DNA of 64,000 nucleotides from NCBI GenBank assembly GCA_026724425.1, contig JAIUCV010000004.1, forward strand, positions 4,784,001 to 4,848,000, written 5' to 3'. A program made the position numbers and the translations under genes. Below are positions 38,346 to 49,139 of the stretch, piece by piece. The notes below the pieces were generated by a model that saw only the letters and a list, made by a program, of their open reading frames with translations, was not told the origin of the DNA and did no database searches. Every line of letters starts with the position of its first letter. The stretch's first letter is position 1. Source of the DNA: Erythrophleum ivorense. Taxonomy: Eukaryota; Streptophyta; Magnoliopsida; Fabales; Fabaceae.

Positions 38346-39149
38346 GATCAAGATTAGAGTATTTCGGGGGCAAAAATAAATAAATAAATAATATGCTCAT
38401 TATCAAGTCCAACCAAATAAAATGAATTTACTTTCATTATCATTATCTTAGTTCTATCTAGCATTTTTTTTTTGTTTTGCTTCCAAGGAGTTGTTTCGAA
38501 CTCCGGTTTTTATTTATAGATTTAAAAAAAAATAAAAAATATCATATTTTAAATATTTATTATTAAGTTTCTTCATGATAAAAAATAACTATAAATTAGG
38601 ACTTCTTTTAAAGTAAAATTCATCTTTGTCAGTCCTACATTGTAATCACCAATTATCAACATAATTACCTTTTAATATATTTTTAAACAATTTAACTCAT
38701 ACTAAATAATTATCTAATTATTGAATTGAATTGAATTTAAATTATTTCTTAAAAATTATACCACATGAAAAAAAGTTTAAAAAATTCAGGAAACAAAAAT
38801 AAAAAAATGTATTTAATATAATTCCTTCCATAATCAATACCCAGACAAAGTATTATCAATATCAATTTGTAGTTGTGAACAAATTGATAGATTTCAATTA
38901 TGATAGTTATGATTATGAACTTATGAGCTAGTTGATAGATTTCAGGTTTAGTAAATTAGACATCTAAGGAATGACATTTGTCATTTGTGCTTAATTAATA
39001 CATTTAGTTTTTGGATGATCGTTGAGTCATCACAAGTTACGTTTTAAATATGAATTAAGTTTACCATACACAGTGATATGCGTTGTTTTACTTGTCTATT
39101 ATATCATTTTGATTTATATAATTATATGTGTTAATAACTATAAAATGGG
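38346..39149. other. AT-rich spacer
   Basis: No gene, RNA or clear transposon landmark is seen. A short run of AAATAAATAAATAA occurs near 38375. Confidence 0.6.
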
Positions 39150-40317
39150 TACTACAGATCTGGTACTTATCGGGTTATATCATACTGATAATATTGATAA
39201 GTGAAAAAAAGGAAAAAAAAAAGTAAGAAATGACAAATGTATTTAGATGTAACATAATTCATGTTTAGTGTATCAATATATATATATATATATATAATTC
39301 ATGTTTGTTTTCTAGACTAATAATTTTTTTTCCTAGATCTCCTCTATAATAAAATAAAATATAAACTATAATTTTAGCTATTTTAACCAAAAATTTTTTA
39401 TATATACTATTTATATGATATATAACAAGTATTAAATATGAATTTGATTAATATAAAAATAGTTAATTTTTTAAACTTAGAATAAATTAAATTTATACTT
39501 TTTAACAAAAGATAAACAATATTGAAATAAAATTTGAAAATTATTTTAAAATAAATTATATTTTTAATAAAAAATTAATATTATTCTTCAGAGTATTTTA
39601 ATTATATTTTAGTTTCATAAATTTGAGTTTATTTTAATAATAAATAAAAGAATTATATAATTTAAACATACTTTGAGAGAGAATAATTTACTCTTATTTC
39701 TTTAACAAATAATTCTAAAATAAAACTATGTGTAAAGAGATATAGCACATGATATTATTATTTTTTTTTCTCATCGATTTTTTCCTATTTATTTTTATTT
39801 TTATCAAATAACTCTTATGTAATTGTGTTCTTCTTCTGGAGTATTTTATGTCGGCCATAAATGTTTAAGTGTGGGTATCCTCACGTCGACCCAATTAACG
39901 ACCGAATGCAACAAGAATAGTGGTTACCAACTCCTATTCTGCTACCAGGTTCAGACGCATTTGTTTTCGATTGCAAGGGGAACAAAATTTTAAATGCAGT
40001 TTTTTCTAATATTTTTATTATCAATTTTTTAATTAAAATATAATAAATATATAATTTTTATAAATAATTATATAATTCTTTAATTAAGCTATACAATGCT
40101 TATCATATTTTTAAAAAAAAATTATACACTTTATAATATAAAAATATAAGAATACCTATCTAAGATTAGTCCTACAGAAAACCACTTTATAATATACCCC
40201 TCTTCTTTCATTATCTTTACATGTACTAGTACGTACTACATATATAATATTATATACAATCTCTAGCTAAAATATATTTAAGCAGGTAGGCATGGCTATG
40301 GGCATCATATGCCAAAG
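39150..40317 (+). pseudogene. MATE relic, copy D (intron 1 and start of exon 2)
   Basis: 39152-39260 matches the first part of MATE intron 1 (ACTTATYGGGYTATATC, then AAATGTAYTTAGATGTAA). The stretch near 39900-39950 matches its middle. 40253-40284 matches its end (CTCTAGCTAAAATATATTTA, AGCAG). Exon 2 then starts at 40285 (GTAGGCATGGCT), skips 54 bases (18 codons) compared with copy A, resumes ATGGGCATCATATGCCAAAG and stops at a fusion with Copia sequence. No exon 1 is recognisable upstream. This is a fourth, badly decayed member of the array. Confidence 0.85.
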
Positions 40318-40680
40318 CCAAATATTGTTCCCTATTTCAAGTACTAATGACTTAGATGTACTTGTTGCATTGAGGAAGGGAGGCAAGGTCGTGTACTCAA
40401 TATATCATTATAAGCTTTTGTTTACCTGATTTATAAGCTTTTGTGACTAAGAAATAGGAGTAAAGATCTACTATTGAGAAGGAATTAAATGCTTTAAAGA
40501 AAAATGGAAGTTGGGAATTGATTAAACTTTCCCTGGACCAGATATCTATGGGTTGTAAATGAGTTTTCACCATCAAATATAACTTAAAGGATAGTATTAA
40601 CAGATATAAGATCAGGCTTATTACAAAATAATTTATAAAAATTTATAATCTTGACTACCAAAATTTTTTTGCCTCTATTA
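40313..40680 (+). mobile_element. Copia RT-region fragment fused to MATE relic D
   Basis: Homologous to 22236-22590 of the decayed Copia element near ARF6 (shared words TTAGATGTACYTGTTGCATT, GAGGAAGGGA and TTTAAAGAAAAATRGAAGTTGG). The join to MATE exon 2 falls in a 5-base overlap, CAAAG (40313-40317), found in both partners. The fragment has no ends of its own. Confidence 0.85.
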
Positions 40681-40683
40681 CAA

Positions 40684-40992
40684 AAATCTATAATAAAAAA
40701 ATAATATAAATGAATAACATATAAATAATATTATATTAATGTAACATTATAAATAGTATAAAAACAATACAAAAGTGGGTTTTATATATATCGAAGATGG
40801 TTTGCTTTAGGTTTTTCGAATTCTTTTCATTTACCTTAGCCTATAACCTCACTCCATACTGGGAACCATCATGCTTAGGGCATCGTAACTGACACCACTT
40901 GCAGAGCACTTGAACAGAAGACCATAGATGCTGAATATTGTAGATTTGTACTTTGGTAGGACCATAAAAAGAAGAATAGATGTTTCACCGGA
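40684..40992. repeat. Second copy of the 26.2-26.85 kb spacer sequence
   Basis: 40684-40850 matches 26229-26410, and 40858-40992 matches 26717-26850 (including TTGTACTKTGGTAGGACC and AGAAGAATAGATGTTTCACC). The intervening 300 bases of the 26-kb locus are absent. The segment sat upstream of MATE copy A and was carried along in the array duplication. Confidence 0.82.
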
Positions 40993-41087
40993 TTTTTGAG
41001 TCAGGTACAATAATTGTAATATTTAATTCTATCTACACATGATTTAAGATCTTATTTTTCTTAGATACATTAATTTTTTTTTTAAAT

Positions 41088-41256
41088 GAGTCACGCCTCA
41101 ATATGAGATGTGACCTTTTTTTTTTAATTTCTAAAGGACCCTTTATTTTTTTAAAAAAAAAAATTTAGGGTCACGTCTTTGCATGAAACGTGACCCCATT
41201 TAAAAATAATAATAATAAGTTTTTTATGGGTCACACCTAAACATGAGGCGTGACCC
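41088..41256. repeat. Cluster of three GTCACG hairpins
   Basis: Three short inverted repeats in 170 bases: 41088-41115 (GAGTCACGCCT ... AGATGTGACC), 41168-41197 (GGGTCACGTCT ... AAACGTGACCCC) and 41228-41256 (GGGTCACACCT ... AGGCGTGACCC). Each has a loop that includes CATG or TATG. They lie close to the Gypsy gag and plant-mobile-domain fragments and may be part of the same former element. Confidence 0.8.
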
Positions 41257-42094
41257 TTGTGCCATGTGTCAATGTCAACTTTTGACCCTGACATATTGAT
41301 AGAAGGAGACACGTGACAACTTCCGATAGGATATATATAGATTACATTGCCACGTGGATGAATTTAACTGGTTTATAAAATACGCTATCCTATCTTTAAT
41401 TTTCTGATTCTTCCTCTCCCATTTTAAAGTCGTTTTCTCTCTTCATCCCCACACATCTCGCCATTTTTGCCTTCTTATTGTTCTTGCTCTTCTTCTTGTT
41501 CTTCTTCGTCTTCTTCTGCGTCTTCCAAATTTTTATTTTCTTCATCTACATCATCCATCCTCTCATATTTACCGTTTATATCTTTTATATTTTTGATTAA
41601 AAGAAGAAGGAAGAGATTAGCACTCCATCATAGTAGCTACATTGTTCAACAAAGAGGATTTGAAAAAAAAAAATTACTGGTATGTTTTACATATGAACAA
41701 ATATGATTATTTGTAATTATATATTGAATTTATAATATATTTTTTGTTAGTGATTTAAATATAATTCTGAATGAAATTATTTAATATTGTGTCTGAATTT
41801 TAAATTTAAAAAATAAATGTATTATTAGTGATTTGAATATACATGTGTTTCTGTAAATTTTTTTGTTAAAATGAAGTTACATTATAAGAAAAATTAGGAC
41901 TTTTGTAACTAACCTAGGGCTCCACAAGTGGGTTCTAATAGGACTCAATAGTTTTTAGTAGGTCTTGGTGCTAGAAAACTTTCTCATAGATCTTTTATTC
42001 AATAGCTTGAATTGATAGGAGACTATTGAGATGATCAGGATTTTGTAGGACACCACCTTAAACAGTATAGGATAGCCTATGAGAATGTTTGATA

Positions 42095-42345
42095 AGGGTT
42101 TTAGGCATGACCATGGTGATCCAAGTGACATCATTAGGAGGGTTAAGATTAAAGGTCTTGAGTATGATGATAAATTAAATCCCGATGCTTTCTTAGATTG
42201 GTTAGCTACTATCGAGGATTATTTTGAATGGTATGACATGAGTGACATTTAGTGTGTTTATTTTGCTAAAGTGATGCATGTGGGGTCAGCTAAGAAATAT
42301 TGGCAAATTGTTCAAAGAAACCTAAAGTTTTTAGGTCAACCTTGA
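42095..42345 (+). pseudogene. Gypsy gag fragment
   Basis: Translates to a retrotransposon gag segment: SDIIRRVKIKGLEYDDKLNP, then DAFLDWLATIEDYFEWYDMS, one stop, and YFAKVMHVGSAKKYW. The spacing fits the Ty3/gypsy gag family (DWL..MEKYFEWYE..., then AKM.L.G.A..YW). No protease, RT or LTR is attached. Confidence 0.85.
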
Positions 42346-42689
42346 CGTATATCATCTATATCGTATGGACGTCATATAATCTGCAAATAACGAAATAACA
42401 AACTGTAAGAGTATACTAGCATTAAAGTAATCATGCAATAAACTCAAATATAGTGTTTTAGACCTCGTCAGCTCTCATCTGATCTAGCAATACTCTGTAA
42501 TGTCGTATTGCTAATCTTCTTGGACGAAGATGTTGACCCACACGCCTCCACCCATGAGACGTAAAAGGGAATCATTGTTAACTTTGAATTATATAAGCAA
42601 CATAAATCACATAGTAAGCATTCAACTTGAATTATCATTCATACCTGTAAGCAAGTAGAGGGAGCACATCATATATATCAAGCTGAAAA

Positions 42690-42990
42690 TCTGAAGGTGG
42701 GGGCCTCTCGGGGGCTAGCCTAGAGAATCGATCCCAAACTCATAAGTAAAGTAATGTCAAACAACCATCGATATTAACCTCCTTGTAATCAGTGGCATTG
42801 CATAACACTCTATAGAGGTATGCTAGCACTGCGGAGCCCCAACTGCGCTGACCTGCTACTTGGAAGTCTTGAAGAAATGTCAGGTACATAAGAGGAATTC
42901 TATGTCCTGACCTGTCTGGCATAAGAACACCATTTATGAGACGTAAAATGTAGGCACGAGTAAAATGCAATATGTCATTTTTTTTCCATA
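42690..42990 (-). pseudogene. Plant mobile domain (PMD) fragment
   Basis: The open minus-strand frame ending at 42740 contains TRAYILRLINGVLMPDRSGH, LMYLTFLQDFQVAGQRSWG and SAVLAYLYRVLCNATDYKE. These are landmarks of the plant mobile domain (MAIN-like and 'phosphatase 7 long form homolog' proteins), which occurs in host genes and in transposons. Only about 80 residues of a larger domain are present, so this is a fragment. Confidence 0.8.
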
Positions 42991-43701
42991 CATCTTTTTC
43001 CTTAACATTTTAATTTATTTTTTTAATACATAAACATTAACTATTTCTTTTTCTTTTTGTATTTAGTTTAAACTATAAGAAATAAATTAAAATATAAATT
43101 ACTAATGTCTGATATATTAATTTTAATATTTTAATTATGCTTTTGATTAAATGAGTCATTTAAATTATGAGTAGTAACTATTATTAATCTTAAAAAAAAT
43201 ATAAATATTAAATAAGGACATTCCTAAAAATTAATTTTTATTTGAGACAAAATTAAAAAAATCAATTACTTGTAACAAATTTTTTTAATTTTCGTAAGTT
43301 AGATATTTATTTTTTATATATAAAATCGGATAAATTATAAATTTATTCTTCCAAATATTAACAATTTGTCTTTTTATCATATTTTTATTTAAATTTATTG
43401 TGGTATTTTACATATATTATTAAGTGTTAAATTTGAATCAAATAGTTTATAATAATTAACAATAATCAAGATGGGATGCATAGCACGGGTCTCGATACAA
43501 AAAATTCAAATTTAAAAAAAAACTAAAAACAAAATACACGCTGTCGGAGATAAGAAGTCGTTTATTATTTTAAAACTTTAAAATTGATAAACAACCTTTT
43601 ACATACTTTATAAATATAAAGTTAGTAAATTGTTAAATTTAAAGTTAAACTTTAAAAAATAATAATAAATAATATTACAAATATTTTAATGACAAAAAAA
43701 A

Positions 43702-44041
43702 TTATGTTGCTAATTTACCAAACATACCCTTTCCCCAGTCAGAATTCTCATTATTTTCCCCTTCCTCTGTTATCTTCATTCCGATCAAATTCTTGAATCG
43801 GACATCGATAAATGTCTTCCATGAAGACCACAAAATGTTACATTCTTTAGAATAAAAAAGGGAATCCTTCGAATGTGCGTAGCGAATCTGGATGGCCATA
43901 GTAGATGGAAGGAAGGAAGGAAGCAACCGCATTGTGGATCAGATTCTGCACCGTCGCGAACCTCCTCAGAACATCATGAAAACCTACGGTATTTTTGGAT
44001 CGAGGAGAATGGGAAAGAAGGGAAGGGTTTAAATCAAACAT
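43702..44041 (-). pseudogene. Unidentified minus-strand frame, copy B (frameshifted)
   Basis: Second copy of the unknown frame in the MATE upstream module, split into two overlapping frames: 44041-43847 (FHDVLRRFATVQNLIHNAV) and 43932-43702 (AIQIRYAHSKDSL, SWKTFIDVRFKNLIGMKI). Compare 46062-46508, where the same regions are in one frame. Confidence 0.6.
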
Positions 44042-44870
44042 TCTCTTCTCTTCCCTTCTTTAACATTCTCCATGATCCAAACATATCCTTATATGGCTTC
44101 CTCCTGTTGAACTAGAATTCTATTTTGCTCCTCCTTCTTGAATCTCAAAGCCCTCTTTGGAGGCAGCGATATTGGAAGAAACAGCGCACAAAGGTTCCAA
44201 TTTATGATAAGGCTTGAATCTTTATTTCAATTAGAACATAAACATTTACATGTTTGATATCTTAAAGGAAAAGGGTTAATTAAGGAAGAATTCCCAGTAT
44301 TACATAAATTTAACTCAAATGCTTATCACTCTGTCAAGTTTATTCCCATCCAGTAGAAGTGAAACAGGACAAGCATTACATGGGAAGGGGTATTTTGGTC
44401 ACAGAATTACAGCTTGATGGCTTTCATCAGCGGCAAAAGGTGAAAATGTCGCGTAATTAGCTCAGAGGAAAGAGGGAGTAGTTTACTTGAAATTTTGTCA
44501 AGAGTTAGAATTTTTCCATAATATATATAACTTCCATAATAGAATGAGTTTTTTACAACATCACTGTTCGATTAAACCCATAAGTGAAACTTTTTATAGT
44601 ATCTTCAATCTGTGTACCTGACTTTGGAAATTGTGTTGGTCAGTTGCAGATATTATCTTGACTATGTACGGCATGGGCTGAAATGACTTGCGGTGTTTTT
44701 GAACCACAGCTTAAACGGCACTGTTACAACCAATCAGTCATTGTACTGATTTTCATTTCTTTGATTGTTAGTTGATGACAAATATTTCACCCACTTCATC
44801 TGTCTGTGCGTAACTAAATTCAGGGGCCAAGAAATCTTACAGCCTCAGAAGTCACAGAAGAATAAAAGCC

Positions 44871-45330
44871 ATGAGCTCCCTTCAGGAAAGCCAGCCATTG
44901 GTACTTAGCAGTAATGTTGTTAATAGAGTGGATGAAGATGCTTGGATTCCACATTATTCTTCTTCAGCAAAGGTTGAGGAGTTGCTGGCAAATAGGGAGG
45001 AGTAGCTGGTTACTATGAAATGGTGAGGTAGGGTCATTGCATGGGAGACAAGGCTGATTTGGATGCTATCATGGCCTCTTGTTCCTTCTTGTTTATTCAA
45101 CTATGTGCTAATTTTTGTGACCCTCATTTTTGTTGGGCTTTTGGGTGATATACAGTTCACTGGTGCCTCTCTTGCTTGTCTTGGACTTCAAGCTCTTGCT
45201 TTTGGAGTTATGGTATGTAGTTTGCATTTCATTTTTAATTCTCAGCTCTATAATTGGCTGGAGCCTTGATATGGTTGCTACAGATTTGTTACTTATTGGG
45301 CTATATCATAATGAAAATATGGATGAGTGA
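44871..45330 (+). pseudogene. MATE copy B, exon 1 and start of intron 1 only
   Basis: Exon 1 (44871-45212) aligns to copies A and C with two extra in-frame codons. It carries a TAG at 45003-45005 and a TGA at 45024-45026. The first 118 bases of intron 1 follow, then the sequence switches near 45345 to the upstream module of copy C. Exons 2-8 are absent. The junction looks like an unequal-crossover or deletion breakpoint inside the array. Confidence 0.93.
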
Positions 45331-45528
45331 AAAAATAAAAAAATAAAGAAATATAATTATTAATATTCTTTCTTTTTAAAAGGTACTTTCATTTTTGTCC
45401 AAGATATGCACATAAACATTTTAATTTTAATTTTTATAAATTTATTCCTCCAAATGTTAACAATTTGTCCTTTTATTATATTTTTATTTAAAATTTAATT
45501 TGGTAAATATTTATTAAATATTAAATAA

Positions 45529-45749
45529 TTTTTTTATATATTAAAACCCGTGATTTTTTATTATTCATTTATCACTATATTATAATACTGATCATAACAT
45601 TGTGTCATTAGTATTATTTATTACTATTTATACTGTTTATATATTGTGTTTTAGTGTTTATCCCATACTTTATTTAAAAAAATTTTAATTTTTAATCGTA
45701 AGACCCACTCTTTTTTTAACAATCCCTGCATTGCAGGGATTACTGCTAG
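45529..45749 (+). mobile_element. Mini-Helitron in the upstream module of MATE copy C
   Basis: 221 bases absent from the same position in the modules of copies A and B. The 3' end has a hairpin, CCCTGCATTGCAGGG, followed by ATTACTGCTAG and a host T, fitting the Helitron CTRR end. The 5' end contains TATATTAAAACCCGTG, a common Helitron start, with the initial TC changed to TT. The host flanks (AATAA and TTTTATTAAT) rejoin exactly as in copy A, an A-T insertion without target duplication. Confidence 0.85.
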
Positions 45750-46061
45750 TTTTATTAATAATAAATAAGATGGGACCCATGCTAACATGCTGATAGCACA
45801 GGTTTGACATACAAAAAATTTAAATTAAAAAAAAACTTGGAGATAAAAGAAGATGCACGCTAGTGAGGGAAGAAGCCGTTTATTATTTCAAAATCGATAA
45901 ATAATAAACGACTTCTTATATACTTTATAAATATAAAGATAGTAAATTGTTAAATTTAAAGTCAAACTTTAAATACAAATAAAAAATAATATTACAAATA
46001 TTTTAATGGCTAAAAAAAATTATGCACCAAATGTTGCTAATTTACCAAACATACCCTTCCC

Positions 46062-46508
46062 TCAATTAGAATTCTCATTCTCATAATTTTCCTCTTCCTC
46101 TGTTATCTTCATTCCGATCAAATTCTTGAATCGGACATCGATAAATGTCTTCCATGAAGGGCCCAAAATGTACACCTTCGGCTTACATTCTTTAGAATCA
46201 GAAAGGGAATCCTTCGAATGAGCGTAGGGAATCTGGATGGCCACAGTAGATGAAAGGAAGGAAGGAAGCGACCGCATTGGGATCAGATTATGCCCCGTCG
46301 CGAACCTCCTCAGAACATCATGAAAACCTATGGTATTTTTGGATTGAGGAGAATGGGAAAGAAGGGAAGGGTTTAAATCAACATTCTCTTCTCTTCCCGT
46401 CTTTCTCATTCTCCATGATCCAAACATATCCGATATGGCTTCCTCCTGTTGAACTAGAATTCGGTTTCGCGCCTCCTTCTTGAATCTCAAAGCCCTCTTT
46501 GGAGGCAT
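46062..46508 (-). CDS. Unidentified 148-codon frame in the MATE upstream module, copy C
   Basis: The longest version of a frame found upstream of MATE copies A, B and C on the opposite strand. It begins MPPKRALRFKKEARNRI and contains FHDVLRRFATGHNLI, YAHSKDSLSDSKECKPK and SWKTFIDVRFKNLIGMKI before an acidic Glu/Asn-rich end. I do not recognise a family. The Arg-rich start and the RRFAT stretch could suggest an organelle-targeted protein or the first exon of a former divergent gene, but this is conjecture. The other two copies are broken, so it may simply be duplicated non-coding DNA with a chance frame. Confidence 0.35.
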   Translation of the reverse strand: MPPKRALRFKKEARNRILVQQEEAISDMFGSWRMRKTGREENVDLNPSLLSHSPQSKNTIGFHDVLRRFATGHNLIPMRSLPSFLSSTVAIQIPYAHSKDSLSDSKECKPKVYILGPSWKTFIDVRFKNLIGMKITEEEENYENENSN

Positions 46509-47015
46509 TGATATTGGAAGAAACAGCGCACAAAGGTTCCAATTTATGCTAAGGCTTGAATCTTTATTTCAATTAGAACATAAACATATACATGTTTAAT
46601 ATCTTAAAGGAAAAGGATTAATTAAGGAAGAATTCCTAGTATTACATAAATTTAATTCAAATGCTTATCACTCTGTCAAGTTTATTAGAAGTGAAATAAG
46701 ACAAGCATTACATAGAAAGGGGTATTTTGGTCACAAAATTATTGAAATTTTGTGTAGCATTGGAGACTTTGGGAAGTGTGTCGTCAGTTGCAGATATTTT
46801 TTGAATATGTACGGCATGGGTTGAAATGACTTACGGGTTTGATTTTGAACCACAGCTTAAACGGCACTTTTACCACCAATCAGTCATTGTACTGATTTTC
46901 ATTTCTTGATTGTTAGTTGATAACAAATATTTCACCCACTTCATCTGTCTGTGCATAACTATATTCAGAGGCCAAAAAATCGTACATCCTCAAAAGTCAC
47001 AGCAGAAAGAAAACC

Positions 47016-48600
47016 ATGAGCTCCCTTCAGGAAAGCCAGCCATTGGTACTTAGCAGTAACGTTAATAGAGTTGATGATGATGCTTGGATTCCACATTATT
47101 CTTCAGCAGAGGTTGAGGTGTTGCTGGCAAATAGGGAGCAGCAGCTGGTTCCAATGAAATGGTGGGCTCGGGTTATTGCATGGGAGGCAAGGCTGTTTTG
47201 GATGCTATCATGGGCTACTGTTACTTATAATTTATTCAACTATATGCTAATTTTTGTGAGCCTCATTTTTGTTGGGCATTTGGGTGATATACCGCTCGCT
47301 GGTGCCTCTTTTGCTTGTCTTGGACTTCAAGCTCTTACTCTTGGAGTTATGGTATGTATTTTGCAATTCATTTTTAATTTTCAGCTCTAAAATTGGCTGG
47401 AGCCTTGATATGGTTGCTACAGATTTGTTACTTATTGGGCTATATCATAATGAAAATATGGACGGGTGAAAAAAAAAATAAAGAAATAGGAATTGATAAA
47501 TGTACTTAGATGTAATAAAAATTACGATTGATAGTTATTTTCTAAACTTTCACTTTTTCTCCTATTTTTTTTTTCCTTACGCGCGCGCGCACACACTACT
47601 CTTGACATTTTCTATGTTGAGAAATTCTTAAGACCAATAATATAGTGAACAATCTACTGATGTAATGAGCTAACAGAAATTCATCAAAATGAGATTGTCA
47701 CTGGACTCCCATCATCTGAAACATCTGTTTTGATGCGTTTCTATGAGCTTATTGTATAGCCAACTGATACGTTAATTACCTAATAATTTCTTTTCTATGT
47801 TAGCCATAACTGTTTGTAGGTCATGTTTTACCAATGATTAGAAATCTCTGCATGTGGACTTAATGACTGGATGCGACAGGGGATGTAATGGTTATCAACT
47901 ATTCTGCCGCCTGTTTCAGAGATATTGAATGCCGGATATTTGCCGTTTTAAAATTTGTTAATGATTACCCATAAACAGACTTAATAATACTCTATGTTAA
48001 TGTAATTTTATGTACAGTCTCTAGCTAAAATATATTTAAGCAGGTAGGAATGGCTGCTGCAGTTCAAACTCTATGTGGGCAAGCATATGGGGCCAAAAAA
48101 TATGCAGTAATGGGCATCGTATGCCAAAGATCAATTATATTGCAGTTGGGAGCAGCTGTTCTTCTAACCTTCCCATATTGGTATTGTGGTCCACTTCTCA
48201 GGTTCATTGGCAACTTTGAGAGCGATGCTATTGCAGAACAAGGTCAAGTTTTTGGACGTGGATTAGTCCCTCAGCTTTATGCGTATGCACTTGTGTATCC
48301 TATGCAGAGTTTCCTCGTAGCACAGAACATAGTGAACTTTCTGGCATACATAGCAGTTGGAGTTTTTTGCTTTCATGTGTTTCTTACATGGCTAGTGGTT
48401 TCTGTTCTTGACTTTGGCCTTTTGGGGATAGCTCTTACTTTAAGCCTTTCTTGGTGGGTTCTTGCGCTTTTCACAGGGCTCTACATTAGTCTAAGCCCCT
48501 CTTGCAAGGAATCTTGGACTGGTTTTTCTCTTAAAGCCTTCAAGCTGAAAGGATTCTGGCCTTTTTTCAAGCTCACTGTTTCTTCTACTGTCATGATGTG
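47016..48600 (+). CDS. MATE efflux transporter copy C, exons 1-2 (partial)
   Basis: Exon 1 is 47016-47351 and exon 2 is 48044-48600, exactly the lengths of copy A (336 and 557 bases), and both are open. Differences from copy A are mostly conservative. The encoded N-terminal half contains the early helices, VQTLCGQAYGAKKY and LTWLVVSVLDFGLLGIALTL. The exon 2 donor (GTATGT) is intact. Intron 2 then holds a full Copia element, and no exon 3-8 sequence is found up to the window end, 15 kb on. Either the distal half lies beyond the window behind a very long intron, or the gene is truncated. I favour a truncated pseudogene. Confidence 0.85.
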
Positions 48601-48839
48601 GTATGTGTCAAATCCTCTCTATGGAAAATTTTTAAACAGATTCCGTTTACCAAGGTAAATAAACCGAGTTAATTATGAAATGGCATGTATGTGACATGGT
48701 TGGCACATTTTTTTTATTGAAATCTAGCTGTGTACATCTGACATGCTTACATGCATGGAAGGGAAAAATACGACTTTGCAACATGAACGTTAATTGAGTA
48801 CTTAGCTAATTCATAATATATATATATATATATATATAT

Positions 48840-49045
48840 TGTAGAGATCCCTGATTATTAGAAAATTCAAATAAGCAACAACTTGTAGCATGATTCTAGG
48901 AAACAGATTTCAGTTTTTTGATTCCCTTGATTATTGCCCCTGATTTATATAGCTCTATTAGTTTATGTAATTGTACATATATTTCCCTTTCCTTGTGCAA
49001 TAAAGAATCTAATTCAGAGTAACAGAGGAAGTCTACGTTTTTACA
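48840..49045 (+). repeat. 5' LTR of the Copia element in MATE copy C
   Basis: 206 bases, TG...CA, containing a TTTATATAGCTCTATTAG stretch and AATAAAGAATCTAATTCAGA, a likely polyadenylation region. Directly followed by the primer site. Confidence 0.92.
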
Positions 49046-49139
49046 TGGTATCAGAGCGTGAGTTGATCCTGGACCACCTTTCGAACCAAACAAATAGGAG
49101 ACACCTTTGAAATCATCTCACCGGGATCAAAGGAAGCGA

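Noticed and set aside
41467..41706. 79-codon Ser/Cys-rich open frame
   Set aside because: The Ser run comes from a CTT/TTC-rich stretch next to transposon remains; there is no domain and no conserved neighbour.
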